Assembly: GCA_003550325.1 (NCBI GenBank)
Contig: QKWP01000112.1
Location: forward strand, 66,869 to 130,868
Direction: 5' to 3'
Origin: Gigaspora rosea
Taxonomy: Eukaryota; Glomeromycota; Glomeromycetes; Diversisporales; Gigasporaceae
Length of the DNA: 64,000 nt
The position numbers and the translations under genes were made by a program. Positions 34,074 to 46,800 of this stretch are shown piece after piece (the stretch's first letter is position 1; every line of letters starts with the position of its first letter). A model generated the notes under the pieces. It searched no databases and was not told the DNA's origin. It saw only the letters and a list, made by a program, of their open reading frames with translations.

Positions 34074-34422
34074 TGTTGTCAAACCTTTAAGAATTTTTAA
34101 TAGAATATTTTAAATAAATATGAATATGAATATTGGCCAATTAGATGTTTATTTTATATTTAGTCAAAATTTGTGATTATAACGAGAGTTTTTTATTAAT
34201 AAAATTGATAAAAGATCGAAAATTTTTGTGATAGTGATTATAGGTGATTTGTGACTATAATGAGGTTTTTTACTATGTTTTAAATCCGTTGTACAATATT
34301 GGGTGCTTATATAGAGGTGTTACTATATAGGGTGTGACTATAGAGAGGTCAGACTGTACTTATTTGATTTTTTGATTTGCTTAGTAAAATTTAGACTTTG
34401 CTATGTAGCACTTTTGTCAATT

Positions 34423-34985
34423 GTGGGGTAGCTTATTTTTAAATTAAAGAAGTTTTTGAGTTTTTTTAAATTGGATTGGTCAATAGTCCTATTACTAGGT
34501 AGGAGGTATGTAAACCCTAATTACATGATTTACTGCACTTCCCTAAATTAGCTTATATGAAATACAAGATAAAGTAAATATTAAACAACAAAACTTAAAA
34601 AATAAAGCAAAAAAAGAACAGAGAGCAGCAAAAAAAACAAAAAAGAAAAAATATAACATAAAAAATAATAATATAAAAAAATTTTTAATTTCTAAATTTT
34701 TTTAATTTTTTTAAAATAGTTATATTAGATTTCAAGAAATAGGAGCCAATGGCCAAATTTTAACCAAATTTTACAAAGTTTTAAACTTATTAGAAAAATA
34801 TTTTTTTATATATAAATATAATACAATTTATATACTGTATTATTAAATAATAAATAGATTATAAATTTATATATAAAATTTTATAAAAATATATTAACAT
34901 TTAAAAAATTTAGATATAACAAAAAAAGTTTCTAAAATTTGGTCCTATTACCTTATAGTCCAAGGATAGTGTAATATCGTATATT
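34423..34985. other. AT-rich DNA without a gene
   Basis: A-rich and T-rich tracts only (34560-34700, 34790-34910). Confidence 0.4.
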
Positions 34986-37330
34986 TCATCTCTTGGTTCC
35001 TTGAGAGGATTCATCTTAAAAATCTCTAATATAATATTCACAATATCCTTATTCCTATCTACTGTTATTCTTCGACTTCTTAATGAATCTTACTAATAGT
35101 AAATCTATATGAGCCGATTGTATTATAGGATTTTTCTTTTCTATCTTTTTCAGTGAAAAATTGCATGATATCAATTATAGGACAACAAATAGTATCTTTC
35201 TGGTTTTTTGAACATCACAAGGTCCAAATTCGCAAGTTAGATGAAACAGTGGATATGGAGTTAAAGTCTAGTGATTTACATGATAATTCAATAGCTTCAT
35301 TTGAAACACCTTTCTTTTTAAGGCATTTCCAGAGATAAGCCAAGTGCACATTTCCAGGGGTTGTTGTAATATAGTAGGGATCCCAAAACTGGGCCCAGTA
35401 GTATAAAATTCTCTGATAGAAGAATACTGTGTATATCTATTGCTAATTTCATTATTGTGAGAAACCAAATTGCTGAACTCCAAAAAGGGATCACAATACA
35501 AATCATCGCTTGTTTCTTCTGAACTTTGCTAAAATTTTCGGGATCAATATCCATGGAAAATTGTATAGCACCTCATTTGGACCCACTTTTGCGTGAATGC
35601 ATTCACTGCTATTAATATCGGATCTGGGAGCCAAAACATATATATATATTAGTAGTTGTGTATTCAACCTGTTGGCAAACAGGTTTATCTCGAACAGTCC
35701 CCACATTCTGTTAATCCTGCTAAAGACCTTCAGATTCAACATTCAGTCATACTTGTTGAAACTTATGTGAGAGGCTTGGTCTGCTAGTGTATTGTCCATA
35801 CCAGGTATGAGTTGAGCTCTTAATGTGATGTTTTTTGAAGACAACTTTCCCAGATTTGTTCTGCTATAGTACTGATTTGCAGAGAAGTTATGCCTCTTTG
35901 ATGGTTGTTATATGCTACACAGGTTGTGTTGTCTGTCCTCAACAGTACTGAATTGTTCAACAGGTCCTTGAAGGACATTAATACAAACTGTTTGCTTTTA
36001 TTTCTAGCACATTGATGTGTACTTCTTCTTGGCATTGGTCCAGAGACTATTTATTAAGTGTTTATCGCAATTTATACTCTATCCGATTTGAGATACATTC
36101 GTATATATTACTACTAATGAATGTTTGTTATTAAGGATTGTTTGTTCCTGTTGGTCAAATGTCTGCTCACTGCTTTAGTTGTTCTACTGTATTTTCCAAT
36201 CATTTAAACAAGCAACCTATCCTTTGGTTCTTATTATACTATTTTTTAGTCTGATTAATTCTCTTGGTTTCATTCTGGTGAGGAGTACTGCATTCATTGT
36301 AGCTAACAATTTCCCAATTAGAGATGCTAATTTTTTGATCTTTATTGTATTTATCTTTGATACTACTAAGTACTTTCTTCTTAGTTGTTTGATTTTTATT
36401 CTTGGAAGTAACAGAGATATTTCCCTTGAATTTAATCTAAAATCTAGGTAATCTATGGACTGTAATGGTATGGATAGCTTTTCTATTTATTTAAAATAAA
36501 CTCTAGATTGTTTAATATTTCTATAGTTATACAAAGGTGTAATAGTACTTGCTTTTTCTTCTGAGCTATTATCAATAGTCGATCAAATATATCATAATTC
36601 TAATTCATTGCAATCTTAGATATTTTAGAACTGGACGTATTATCTTCATGAATATGTGTGAGCTAGATGTTAACCCGAAGTGTAGACATTTGAAGCAATA
36701 TCTTTGGTCCAAGAAGTCAAATGCGAAATATTTTCTGGCTGATGGATATTGTTACGGGGAGAAAACGACGTTCCTTATTTATACGATGCAAAAGATAATA
36801 AAAAGCAGCTCGCCAGAGGCATGACTTGGTGATTTAACACAATTTATTATAAATATAAGGGGTACGAGGGAAATCTGACTTTATAATTATATATGAAGTT
36901 CAGATATAAGATAATCCAAAGATTTCTTCCACAGAAGAACTAAAACAACTTCCTTTTTATACTTTACAAAATGTTATGGGAATCTCTAATCTAGAACTAT
37001 AGAACATTATGAAAACTATGAGACTAAAATCGTACGATACTCTATCTGCGACGCTATCACAATATGCGTATTATACAATAGATTGTATTCATTTCGCCGT
37101 AAGCCGAACCCCGAGCATGCATGATCGATTATGCACGATTAATTGTATGCAGATCGATTGTGAATTGCTGATATGCATGATTGATTGTCATCTGAAACGT
37201 GGTGCAGTGTACTTTAAATGATCATCCGGTATATCACTTTTACCCCATAACAATATAAAGGAATATAAAAAAATGCATTCTTTATATCAACTAAAACTAT
37301 AAAATCGTTACTTTTGATCAAGTGTTTTAC
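34986..37330 (-). mobile_element. DIRS-like retroelement fossil (RT, RNase H, recombinase start)
   Basis: Minus-strand pieces in the order of DIRS elements: RT with a motif-A-like LVDIKNAFFYIPLY (near 37290) and CLHFGLTSSSHIFMKIIRP (near 36680), RNase H with LLRTDNTTCVAYNNHQRG (near 35910), a linker with LFEINLFANRLN (near 35690), and the start of a tyrosine recombinase (AIELSCKSLDF near 35290). Broken in many places and old. A solo LTR sits within the RT region. Confidence 0.75.
36750..37252. mobile_element. solo LTR of a gypsy-type element
   Basis: 503 bp bounded by TGTTACGGGG and CCCCATAACA, with a 4-bp direct repeat ATAT on each side (36746-36749, 37253-37256). It splits the RT region of the DIRS-like fossil. 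There is no internal region, so it is the product of LTR-LTR recombination. The sequence differs from the LTRs at 21.8 and 30.1 kb, so it is another family. Confidence 0.8.
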
Positions 37331-37348
37331 TATACATCGGGAGAATTT

Positions 37349-37500
37349 TTTAGGTGCAGATCTGTGCAGATTTTAAAACCTAATAATAATCAAAAACCTG
37401 CGAAGATCTGCAACCCTACAATTATAGTTGAAGAAAAATTTTAACAAATTCTGCACAAATTTTAGAAAATACATAAATCTGCGCAGACCAGAGGTGTAAT
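37349..37500. repeat. MITE with TTAGGTGCAGATCTGTGCAG ends
   Basis: The left end AGGTGCAGATCTGTGCAGAT and the right end AATCTGCGCAGACCAGAGGT are inverted repeats. Similar TCTGCGAAGA words recur at 50395-50520. Confidence 0.6.
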
Positions 37501-37759
37501 AGCCAAAAACAAATAAAAATAAATTACTATATGCTCGTCTAAATATTAAATGCTAGCTAAATTTTCATATATTAAAAGAATTTATTCGAATATTTATACT
37601 ATATTTTAACAATGTAATTTATAAATATTTTGTTACAAATATATAATATAATAATAATACATATAAAAAAAATAAAATAAAAAGCGAATAAAAATAAATA
37701 ACGATAAATATTAAATACTAGCTAAATTTTCATACATTGAAAGAATATATTATACTAAA

Positions 37760-38070
37760 TCCCATACTAACTATTATATTACGCCATATACTAACTATCG
37801 TGCTACTAATTATGATATCATGCTTCATCCCATACTAACTATCTTGCTACGTCCCTAACTATCATATGTTCTACTACGTTCATTCTAAAGAAAAAAAAGA
37901 AATGTTAGTACTGTATATATATATAAAAAAAAGAAAACTATCATAAACTAGATACTAACTATCATGCTCTATCCATTCTATCTATCGTGCTACATTCTGT
38001 ACTATGTTCATTTCATTCTAAAGAAAAAATCATTAGTACTTTAATAAAAAAAAAAGAATACTATCGTATA
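37760..38070 (-). repeat. satellite units in reverse orientation
   Basis: About three units of the 30.8-32 kb satellite on the other strand (CTACTACGTTCATTCTAAAG, AATGTTAGTACTGTATATAT). Confidence 0.7.
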
Positions 38071-38479
38071 CTAGCCTTATGTTCATTCTTTCAACTCCAA
38101 TTCCATGACAATAACAATATCCAACACACACGATAGCACCTACGAATGAACCAAATGGCAACGTACCTTGCAACGATGTGGAACTACCCAAACGACGAAA
38201 ACTACAACTACATTCACAAGATAACCTAAATGGTGACAACACCTAAATCGACGAGTTTACACCAAGGCTCCAATAACACGAAGACTATGAACGATATTTT
38301 CCAATACACGACACCAATGACGGCTCCAACGACGCATTCTCGACATCCAATTTTAGCACTCTAGCGAAGCACAAGCCTAAAATAAAAGAAAGAAGTGAAT
38401 AATAATAAATAAATAAATAAACAAATAAAACAATAAAACAGAAACTAAACTTATCTTTTAGTATATTTCCGGGCTCCAA
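38071..38479. other. AACGACG/AATGACGG-rich stretch
   Basis: Short ACGA/GACG words recur (CCAATGACGGCTCCAACGAC), similar to about 56750-57020. Probably a degraded tandem repeat. The small frames here are not credible genes. Confidence 0.35.
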
Positions 38480-39290
38480 CGATGTTGATGACTTTTAAAT
38501 ATAATAACAAAAAAAAATATATATATATTTATACAGTATGGCCGATCATACGTACTATATAGGTTTGGATTTCCAAAGCACTTCTTCTAAGTTCACCAAC
38601 GACGAGAAAAGCGAGAACAAAAATAAATATTATTGTAGTAAAAAAAAAAAAATCGAAATACTTATCTTTATACCTTTATACTGTTCGTATAACTAGTGAT
38701 CACTGCCACTTATTTAACAATATAAAATCGATAATAAAAAAAAATTAATATTTAAATTAAAAATAAAATAAACCAAAAAAAAACTTAACTTATATAGTGA
38801 TCTTGATTATTACCACCGACAATAAATAAATAATTAATAAAAAAAGTAAAAATAATTAAAATAAAAAATAATTCAAAATAAAATTTAATTAAAAAAAAAA
38901 AGAAAAATCGAAAAAAACGTTAAAAATAAATAAAGAAATTAAAATAAATTATTATTGAAAAAAATGTAAAAAAAAAGAAAATATAAATAATTAATAATTT
39001 AAAAAAAAATAGAAAAATAAAAATAATAATTTTTAAAAAAACAATAAGAAAAAAAACAGATAAAAAAAACAATAGCAAAAAAAAAAAAATAAATAAAATT
39101 TAAAACGAAAAAAAATAAAATCAAAAAAAAATAAAAAATAAAAAAAATTAATAAAAAATATATTAAATAAAAAAAAAAGTAAAAAAATTTAAAAATAAAT
39201 AAAAAAATACGTTAAAAAAAAATTTAATTTAAATAAAATAAAAAAAATGTAACATAAAAAAAATTTAAATATATGATTTAAATAAGGCCA
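38480..39290. repeat. A-rich low-complexity tract
   Basis: Long runs of AAATAAAAA type with almost no G or C on this strand. No gene. Confidence 0.8.
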
Positions 39291-39513
39291 TACAAAATAA
39301 ATTTCTTGGTTTTCATAACATAAAGTAAACCAGATGACCCGGCGACCCGGTTTTTTTGTTTTATAAAAATTTTTTTCAATAAAATAACAAGTAACTTTAT
39401 ATTAATACATTTTATTTTAATATAACTTGATATAATAATAATAAAAAAAGAAGTTATAAATATACATATAAGTAGCTGCGCAACACAGTTGTGCGAAACC
39501 AGGAATGGGAGAT

Positions 39514-39795
39514 GGCTAAAGCCATGTACCCACGTGATTTTTTGAAATTTTAGTTAAAATTCGTATTAGAGACTGTTTAGCATTAGGGTCGGGGTTAGAG
39601 TTAGGATCAATATAGGTAAAATTACCTTTCCGACATTTTTTATTAATGGCCCAAAATAGGTTTAGAATGCTGTTTTTATGCTCTTGCATTTTTTTTTGTT
39701 TTTTGACTTCTTCGGGCTAATCTGTGTAAACAAAATTTTGCAACTCCGTTTGGTTAATTTACACAAAAATGTCACGTGGGTACATGGCTTTAATG
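39514..39795. repeat. MITE with CTAAAGCCATGTACCCACGTGA ends
   Basis: The left end GGCTAAAGCCATGTACCCAC and the right end GTGGGTACATGGCTTTAATG are inverted repeats of about 24 bp. The core has TTAGGGTCGGGGTTAGAGTT, as in other MITEs of the window. Confidence 0.8.
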
Positions 39796-40815
39796 ACCCC
39801 CAGGAACGGGAAAGTCAGTACGTTATGATGCCAGATATTATTTATAGATAGAATTATCTAACATAATTTTTTCTAAACACACATTAGATTTTGTTTATTT
39901 ATACGTAATTTAACTATTGTAACCATCTGATATACTAATGGGTGTTTATGGTAGTCAAGGCATATATGCTTAGTGTCAATTTTATATTTTTATTTTTATA
40001 AAATTAATATATGCAAGTTACGTGAGGTCACAATCGCTTGGGATATCACTTAATTCAGTATGATAATTATGCAATCAATTTAAGAGTTAGTTTACGAAAC
40101 AATGTAGGGAGGGCATCGATAAGGTATTAATTTTAAAGTTATGTAATGCGAGAACAATAATAATAGTTTTTAAAGGGGACAATGAGATGTTAAAGGGTAA
40201 CAATTAACAAATACAACATCAATAAATTATTTTTGAAGTGATAAATAAGATTAATCCCAGTATAACGATAAGAGTAATGAGGTTTTGTAACGTAACTTCG
40301 TCATAAAGGCTTTGAAAAATTGATTACGCTAAAATAATTAAGAAAAATAGAGCTATTTGCTCTAGACATCTGAAAGTCCACAAGACATTCTTTACTATTA
40401 AATTAAATATAAATAACCCGTCACTATCTGATTACTATTTTGATCATAAGATCCAAAAAATCCTTAAAAATTAATTCTTATATGGTACCGCATATAGTTT
40501 TGTTTGCATATCGGTAGTTGATTGATCATTCCAATTTTTGCACACATGGTAATCATTACTGGCATGCACACTTTGACCTTGTGATCCATCTCCAATAATC
40601 TGTGACATCACAGTTTGAAACCACATGATAGCAAAAACCAACGTGAGAAACTAATCCAAAGCAATAAGTGTAATTTTTTCCCTACGAAAGTAATTATGTT
40701 TCGACTTAAGCATTCACCAATCGCCACACTATCACACAAGATAATTCATATTTTGAGGACCTTTGACATGTTGATTGCGAATAATATGTATTTCCGTATT
40801 TTTCAAATTTATCAA
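39796..40815. other. AT-rich intergenic DNA
   Basis: No gene is supported. Confidence 0.4.
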
Positions 40816-40920
40816 TAAGGCCGTTTGAAGTTAATTTTTTGGTTAACATCACATCACCTCTCCCTCTCCCGAGTTCTGGAAAAGTGATGTTAACCGAAGA
40901 ATTGACTTCAAATGGCCTTA
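40816..40920. repeat. 105-bp hairpin MITE
   Basis: TAAGGCCGTTTGAAGTTAAT...GGTTAACATCAC pairs with GTGATGTTAACC...GACTTCAAATGGCCTTA. The loop is CT-rich. Confidence 0.85.
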
Positions 40921-41458
40921 AGAATTTGCGAAATCAATATAGTGAACTTTGAAAAAGTTTTGTTTTGTCTCTCATTTTGGGACAATCTATTACTATATAG
41001 AAACGTATTGTATTGCCTTTCTCTATTTTCCATTTTTATTCATTTTTCTTTTCTATATTATGACTGTCATTCCGACAGGCCATAAAGTATCATTTTTTTG
41101 TACGTTTCTCAGCATACAATATTAACGGATCTCACTACCTACTTTTATTTATGATGGGAGGGATCGATATAATCAGAACGAAAGTTGGGTTCACCATTAT
41201 TTTTCACTTACTAAATATACTACGATCCAATTACTCTCATAATTAATCAAATAATCAGTTATCTCATACGTACTGACAAGAATAATTATTTTAACCATAC
41301 TTTATATTACTATCAGCAAACCGATTGATCATGCGATTGTAACTGGTCTGTCACATGTTTGTCTGAATGACACATGATTCGTGACAAAAGCTGCCTCGAT
41401 ACTTACGTATTGAGCAGCTATTTGACGAAACCTACCTCACATTTCATATAATCGTGCT

Positions 41459-41575
41459 GTTGTATCTAAAGTAGTGATTTCTTTAAAGCAGCTATTAAAG
41501 TAGCTCCTGACTAAAATTAAGCCCTAAAATTAAATTTTAATGCTACTTTAAATGGATCGCTACTTTAGATACAAC
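41459..41575. repeat. 117-bp hairpin MITE
   Basis: GTTGTATCTAAAGTAGTGAT...CTTTAAAGCAGC pairs with TGCTACTTTAAATGGATCGC-TACTTTAGATACAAC. Confidence 0.8.
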
Positions 41576-41819
41576 GCTATCATGCAATGATCACGTTTTT
41601 TAATACAATGATAAGAAATATCAAAGCGTACACACTTAGAATTGAATGATAAAATTGGCAAACCAGAATCAAAGTATTCTGGTGACATATTTACTAAATG
41701 CATTTTTATTACAGTTATTGATGATCAATTGATATATCAAATAATGACGACATTAATGCAAATGGTCAAAATATCACATGATCACGGGAATGATATAATA
41801 ATTACTTGTTAAATGTTAT

Positions 41820-41936
41820 ACAGTAATAATTATTCGACCATGATAAAATTGTTATAATCACTGTTAGTTTTCCCATGTTCAGGTCGATTCGACTAATCAA
41901 AAATATTAAAGTGAACAGACCAGGATTGAAGTATAG
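41820..41936. repeat. dispersed repeat, copy 1
   Basis: A unit with TTCGACCATGATAAAATTGT, TTAGTTTTCCCATGTTCAGG and AATATTAAAGTGAACAGACC. Copy 2 is at about 42745-42915, where the last part (CAATCAAAAATGTTAAAGTG) is itself doubled. Confidence 0.6.
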
Positions 41937-42543
41937 CGATGAGAAATTCAGCAGATCAGTATGGTACCAGTATAGCATCGATTAGTGTTTTCGTAAATCA
42001 GTATGTACGGGTGAGCAGATCAGTATAGTACACCGAATTTTTAAAATCTGACCATACTAATCCGATGATATAATTATTCATACTATATGATCTGCTGTAA
42101 CCTCTCAATACACAATACTGTATATAGCTTAGGTTGATTTGATACTATTGTGATTAAACAATTGTTAATGAATTTGAATTGTGACGACATTCTTGCTCAT
42201 TGATATATTAGTTTAACATTTTAATCACGAGTTAAATAAACAATCAAAAAGCGTTAAAGCATAAAAACTTGATTATATTGCTATATTAGTTTTAGCACAC
42301 TGATTACATTTTGAATATAACCATGATTTTATTGGTTGGTAAATCGATATAAAATACAAACTGCTGAGAAAATTAGTGATTATCAGATAATCTGGGTGGC
42401 AAAAATTCTGACCAAAAATTTACGAAAACTGAAAAAATCTAGTAATCAATCTCTAAATATTTGGTGAAATGTAATTTTTCGATATTTGCTAATATATTCA
42501 CTAATTTTTTTTATTAATCATGTTTTTATCTATTGCGGAGCGA

Positions 42544-42607
42544 TTGTTCTTGTTCTTGTACTTGTTCTTGCACTTGCACTTGCACTTATTCTTGCACTTG
42601 TTCTTGA
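42544..42607. repeat. CTTGTT/CTTGCA hexanucleotide microsatellite
   Basis: About ten units of TTCTTG/CACTTG. The apparent Leu/Val/Ala-rich protein here is a by-product. Confidence 0.85.
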
Positions 42608-42744
42608 GACTATTATACAAACCGATTTCAAATTCGTGAAATATTTGATTGACTTTCTAGCCCATAAATATTTCAACAAAAGTAAATTTGGCAAATTCAC
42701 ATTTCACAATTTTAAGAGTTGTTTAAGGGCGTTATAAAATGTTA

Positions 42745-42915
42745 CAATTACTCGACCATAAATCGTCATAATCATCTGTTAATTATCCCACGTTTAGGTC
42801 ACATTTTTCAGATACAACCAATCAAAAATGTTAAAGTGAACAGACCCATATGAAGTTTTTTGGATACAACCAATCAAAAAATGTTAAAGCGAACAAACCC
42901 AGAATTGAAGTATAA
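42745..42915. repeat. dispersed repeat, copy 2
   Basis: Matches 41820-41936 (CTCGACCATAAATCGTCATA, TTATCCCACGTTTAGGTCAC), ending in two tandem copies of the ACAACCAATCAAAAATGTTA module. Confidence 0.6.
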
Positions 42916-43147
42916 AGAAAGATATATAGATTAAAATAGTTCTCTAGTTTATACTGCCCTAATTTAATCATACACATGACCTCATTCGAAAAGTCCCAGT
43001 TACACAAAATACAGGTCATACTCATCATTGCACACAAATTCTGATATAGGCAGAGGCATATAATTTCATATGAACAGGTTGTCCAATCAGAAACAAAAGA
43101 GCTACACCACTTAACTTGCCTGTAAATCATACACTACGTACTCTGGG

Positions 43148-43460
43148 GTGGCAATCAATTAATCGACAATCATTTCACCGATATAACATTTCACTGACAA
43201 TTATTCACCGACACGTTCATTTTACCGATAGTTTATTTCACTGAAGCTCATTTTACCGACAAAGTAATTCTGGTCATTGTCGTTAGGGTCAGAATAGAAT
43301 TAGGTAGAATTAGGGCTAAAATTAGGGTGCTTTTTGAAAAAAAAACTTGTTAGTGAAATGAACTTCGGTGAAACATACTGTCGGTAAAATGAACTTGTCA
43401 GTAAGTATTTGTTAGTAAAATGTTATGTCGGTAAAGTGATTGTTGGCGAAATAATATGAA
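43148..43460. repeat. foldback element with TTTCACCGACA subrepeat arms
   Basis: The left arm has about six units of ATTTTACCGACA, the right arm about seven units of TGTCGGTAAAATGA, around a centre with GTCGTTAGGGTCAG and AATTAGGGCTAAAATTAGGG. One terminus reads GTGGCAATCAATTAATCGAC. Same family as 51610-52506 but in opposite orientation. Confidence 0.8.
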
Positions 43461-43811
43461 CCCGTATTTCATACTCCGTTTCTGGTATATATATATATAT
43501 ATAATGTACACATATACATATAAACCAGGTTTTAATATAATAAGTCTCAACTAAACTAAGACTAATTACAGTTTATTTTTCGAATAAAAATTGGAGAATC
43601 ACTTTTATAAGTCGATACTTGAGGTATTTTTTTCCTTACCAAAGATTTTGTATTGAATCAACTCAATTTTTTTAAACAATTTTAAACTTGAAACATTTTG
43701 CTATTATTAAAATGTTTTAGAAAAAAGTAGTATGATAAAGTGGCAAAAACTCCTACATGTAGCAAAAAAAATAAGAACATCTCAGAGAATCCGATGCTAT
43801 GTAAGATTAGT

Positions 43812-46800
43812 TTATATACAATATTGTTTCACTTTACCTTTAAATTTAGCACTTTGTTTCCACTTAATACGTTTTTTTGGCATTGTAATGCCAGTGCACT
43901 TAGTACAGAGAGGTTTCTCACCTTTTGATGGCTTTAAAACTTCAGAACTACCACAATTGTAACATATAATAGGAAATATAGCCACGGAGTAATAAGGTAT
44001 TTCAATTAGAGATACACATGTCCATGCATCATTAACAAATACTCTTTCAAAGAGTTCTTGGATTGGATCTGTTATATTAGCCTTTTCTTCCTCACTGCTT
44101 TCACATTTCTCAGATTCGTAAGACTCTCATTCCTCATTTTCATCACTTTCTTCGGGTTCGTCCGACTTGTAAGATTCTTGTTCACTATTTTCTTCATCGG
44201 TTTCATTCAATTTTTCCCCATTTTTACCAAACTCATCATCTTTATCTGATCCTTCAATATCGTTAATCTCATTGAACTCATTTTCTTTTACATTATTAGA
44301 ACTAGAGATTTCTGAACTACTATCAACATCTAGATTAGAAACCTGCTGCAATGTATTAGAAGCCTTTGTCAGATCACATGTATTACAAAAAGATGTACCA
44401 CACGTATACAAAATAGTATCCAAAAATCTCTGAAGCCTTTCCCAATCTTTGCTTGCAAGTTTTTTCATACTAAATAAAAGACGTGGTTTTTCACATTCAA
44501 CACAGGTTACAGTTATGCCGACATTTTTTGCACGGGCTGCTGATGGAGAAAATGGCATAGTATATTTTATTTTTATTACTGCATTTTTTGTTTTTCCAGT
44601 TTTTGTCATTCTCGGCTTGAAATCTTTAAGCGAAGGTCTGTATTGTTCTGTTGTTGACGTGCCATATAATTCTTTAAATGATTTGTAGTATAGATCATCA
44701 CCAGGAACGGGATCAGGAAGCTGCCCAAGCAGTTCAAACTCTTCTGGGGTACAACGATAAGGACGGCAGATTAAACAGCCTATTTTGCCACATTTTTTAA
44801 TAGAAAAAAAGTAGTGCCGTGCAAAACAGCAATGATCCATAAACTCCTTTAATTGTGGCTTTATTAAAATAATAAGTTTATTATTATATTTTAGATAGTT
44901 TAATATACATTTTTTACTTACTCTTTTTTTATTCATTCTGTAGTATTATTACATGCGTTACGCTATCATCTATACGTTTAATAGTTTCCCAAAAATTTTT
45001 TATCTATTCGTCTGTTACTGCATCATATGTTTTAAATGGCACTTCTTTCAAAGATTGATGTTCAAAAATATCACGAACCAAACTAATTGGTTGTTGCAAA
45101 CTTTCGCTCAAGCCAGTTTTTAGGTCAGAATTTTTTCAGCGATGCTTCGTATTTCACACATTGCATTAGCTTTATTCATTAATTTTTCTAGATTATCTTC
45201 CATTTTTCTCCGCATCAAGCCTACATATTGTAACCCAAATTCAAAATTGACATTATGCATTCGACGGGATTCTTCCAAGAATGCTGTGGAGGTGTTCTTA
45301 ACGCAACGAAGCAGTCAAGATCTAGAGCTAAAAATAGACAAATATAGGAAAGCTGAACTCGTATAAATGTGCAGCGGTGATCTGGGCCACCATCTGTGTA
45401 TAAACACAAAACAGGCTTGTCTTCAATTACTTCTTTTAGAAGAATATTATACAATTCATTTGTATGACAAAGAGGTGATAAAGGTTGAAAATTGGGTCTT
45501 TTTGACTAATATAGACCTTTCCTGCATAGAAATTACCATTAATAAGTCAGGTATGTCACAAATCATAGTCACACTAGGCACTATCCCTGCTTTAGTATAG
45601 TCGTGGTCACCAACAGTAAAGGTGCTATTTTTACTAATTACAACCTGTTTGTCTCTTTCTACTGCAGCAACGGGGAAACAGGTTCTCCAACTTTGTAGCG
45701 GTGTGTTTGTTATCAAGAAAAATAAGGTTTGTAATATCACAGAATTTGATGGCAAATTCTTTTTCATAACGAAAAAGAGCTGAGGCATAATGGGAGTCAG
45801 GATGACAGGCTCGTAATTGACGTGTTTGAACCATATATTTGATAGGTAAATGGCCAGTATATTGCAAACTATTAATCTGGGACAGATTTTTTGGCCAAAA
45901 CTGCAATCGAAGCCATTGTGCGCTGGGATTGCAGTTTCGGGTGAGCATTCATTTTTAATTTGCATTAACAAGTCATTTGCGAAATGGCTGTTGCAAGATG
46001 AACAATAATATCATGGCGCCGTTATCAACAGCCGTTATAGCTCCGCAGCCTTGCCTGCGAGGTATTGAGTTGCAGTTTCCCAAAATTCATTATACTTAGA
46101 AGGTCTTTTAGTATTATGCTTGCACATGTCAAGAGTAACTCCGGGATCTCCAAGATCTAGTGCAAACTTAATACGGGAATTAATTTTGGCTTCGTCTATA
46201 GATTCTGCAGCAGAAACATCCCCAGTCAACATTCGATAAATTGTTCGGAGTGTCCCCGGTTTTACATTCGGTAAAAGCATATGACAACACCGTAAGTAGT
46301 TGATTCGCATTCCTCTTGTGTGATAGCGTAGTGCATGAATTTGTAAACTACTAACAATATATGTATTTTTTTGCAAGGTTGTCGTTTTATCGGCACTCTC
46401 ATCAACTTTTCAGATTGAAATAGTGTTAAATACATTGTTTACAAAATTAAATCTGTATTTGCAAATCTTGAGAAGAAATGCATAAGTAAGTCCTTGTATG
46501 TATTGTAACCTTTGCCTTAATAAATGTAAAGCTAATTAGATTTTATTTTAAATATCATTTAAACATTATATTTTTTTTAAATATATATATATATTCTATT
46601 GATTTTTAACTAATGGTGATCACAGAACTATAATACTAATGAGCGAATACATGTATATAATGCTAATTCATGCTTACATGGGATCCATAGGTAGAAACTC
46701 TTCTATATCTATTGGCTTCCATGGTGGTAAATTAAGAAGCTTATTTTCTAATTCATAATATTTAGTTTTATTAGCTGGATTAATCCAAGTATTTTGTTTG

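Larger units (their letters stand above)
33074..34357. mobile_element. non-autonomous pogo/Tigger-like element
   Basis: The termini CAGTCAGACCTCTCTATAAT and ATAGAGAGGTCAGACTG are inverted repeats, with TA duplicated on both sides (33072-33073, 34358-34359), the hallmark of Tc1/mariner-pogo insertion. There is no transposase inside. It would need a transposase from elsewhere; the one at 175-1682 belongs to the right superfamily, but a match of termini cannot be tested here. Confidence 0.85.
32783..34422. mobile_element. hairpin element split by a pogo-like insertion
   Basis: The left outer arm TGCTACATAGTAAAGTCTAA...GCAAATCAAAAAAATCGAAT pairs with the right arm ATTTGATTTTTTGATTTGC...TTAGACTTTGCTATGTAGCA (34364-34410). 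Its inner arms AAAATACACTTACCACAAAA and TTTTGTGGTAAGTGTATTTT (32870-33050) also pair. The right arm is interrupted at a TA by the 1.28-kb element 33074-34357; removing that restores a continuous hairpin of about 355 bp. Confidence 0.8.

Noticed and set aside
42486-42737. Leu/Val/Ala-rich small membrane protein
   Set aside because: The hydrophobic stretch is produced by the CTTGTT/CTTGCA microsatellite; nothing around it looks like a gene.
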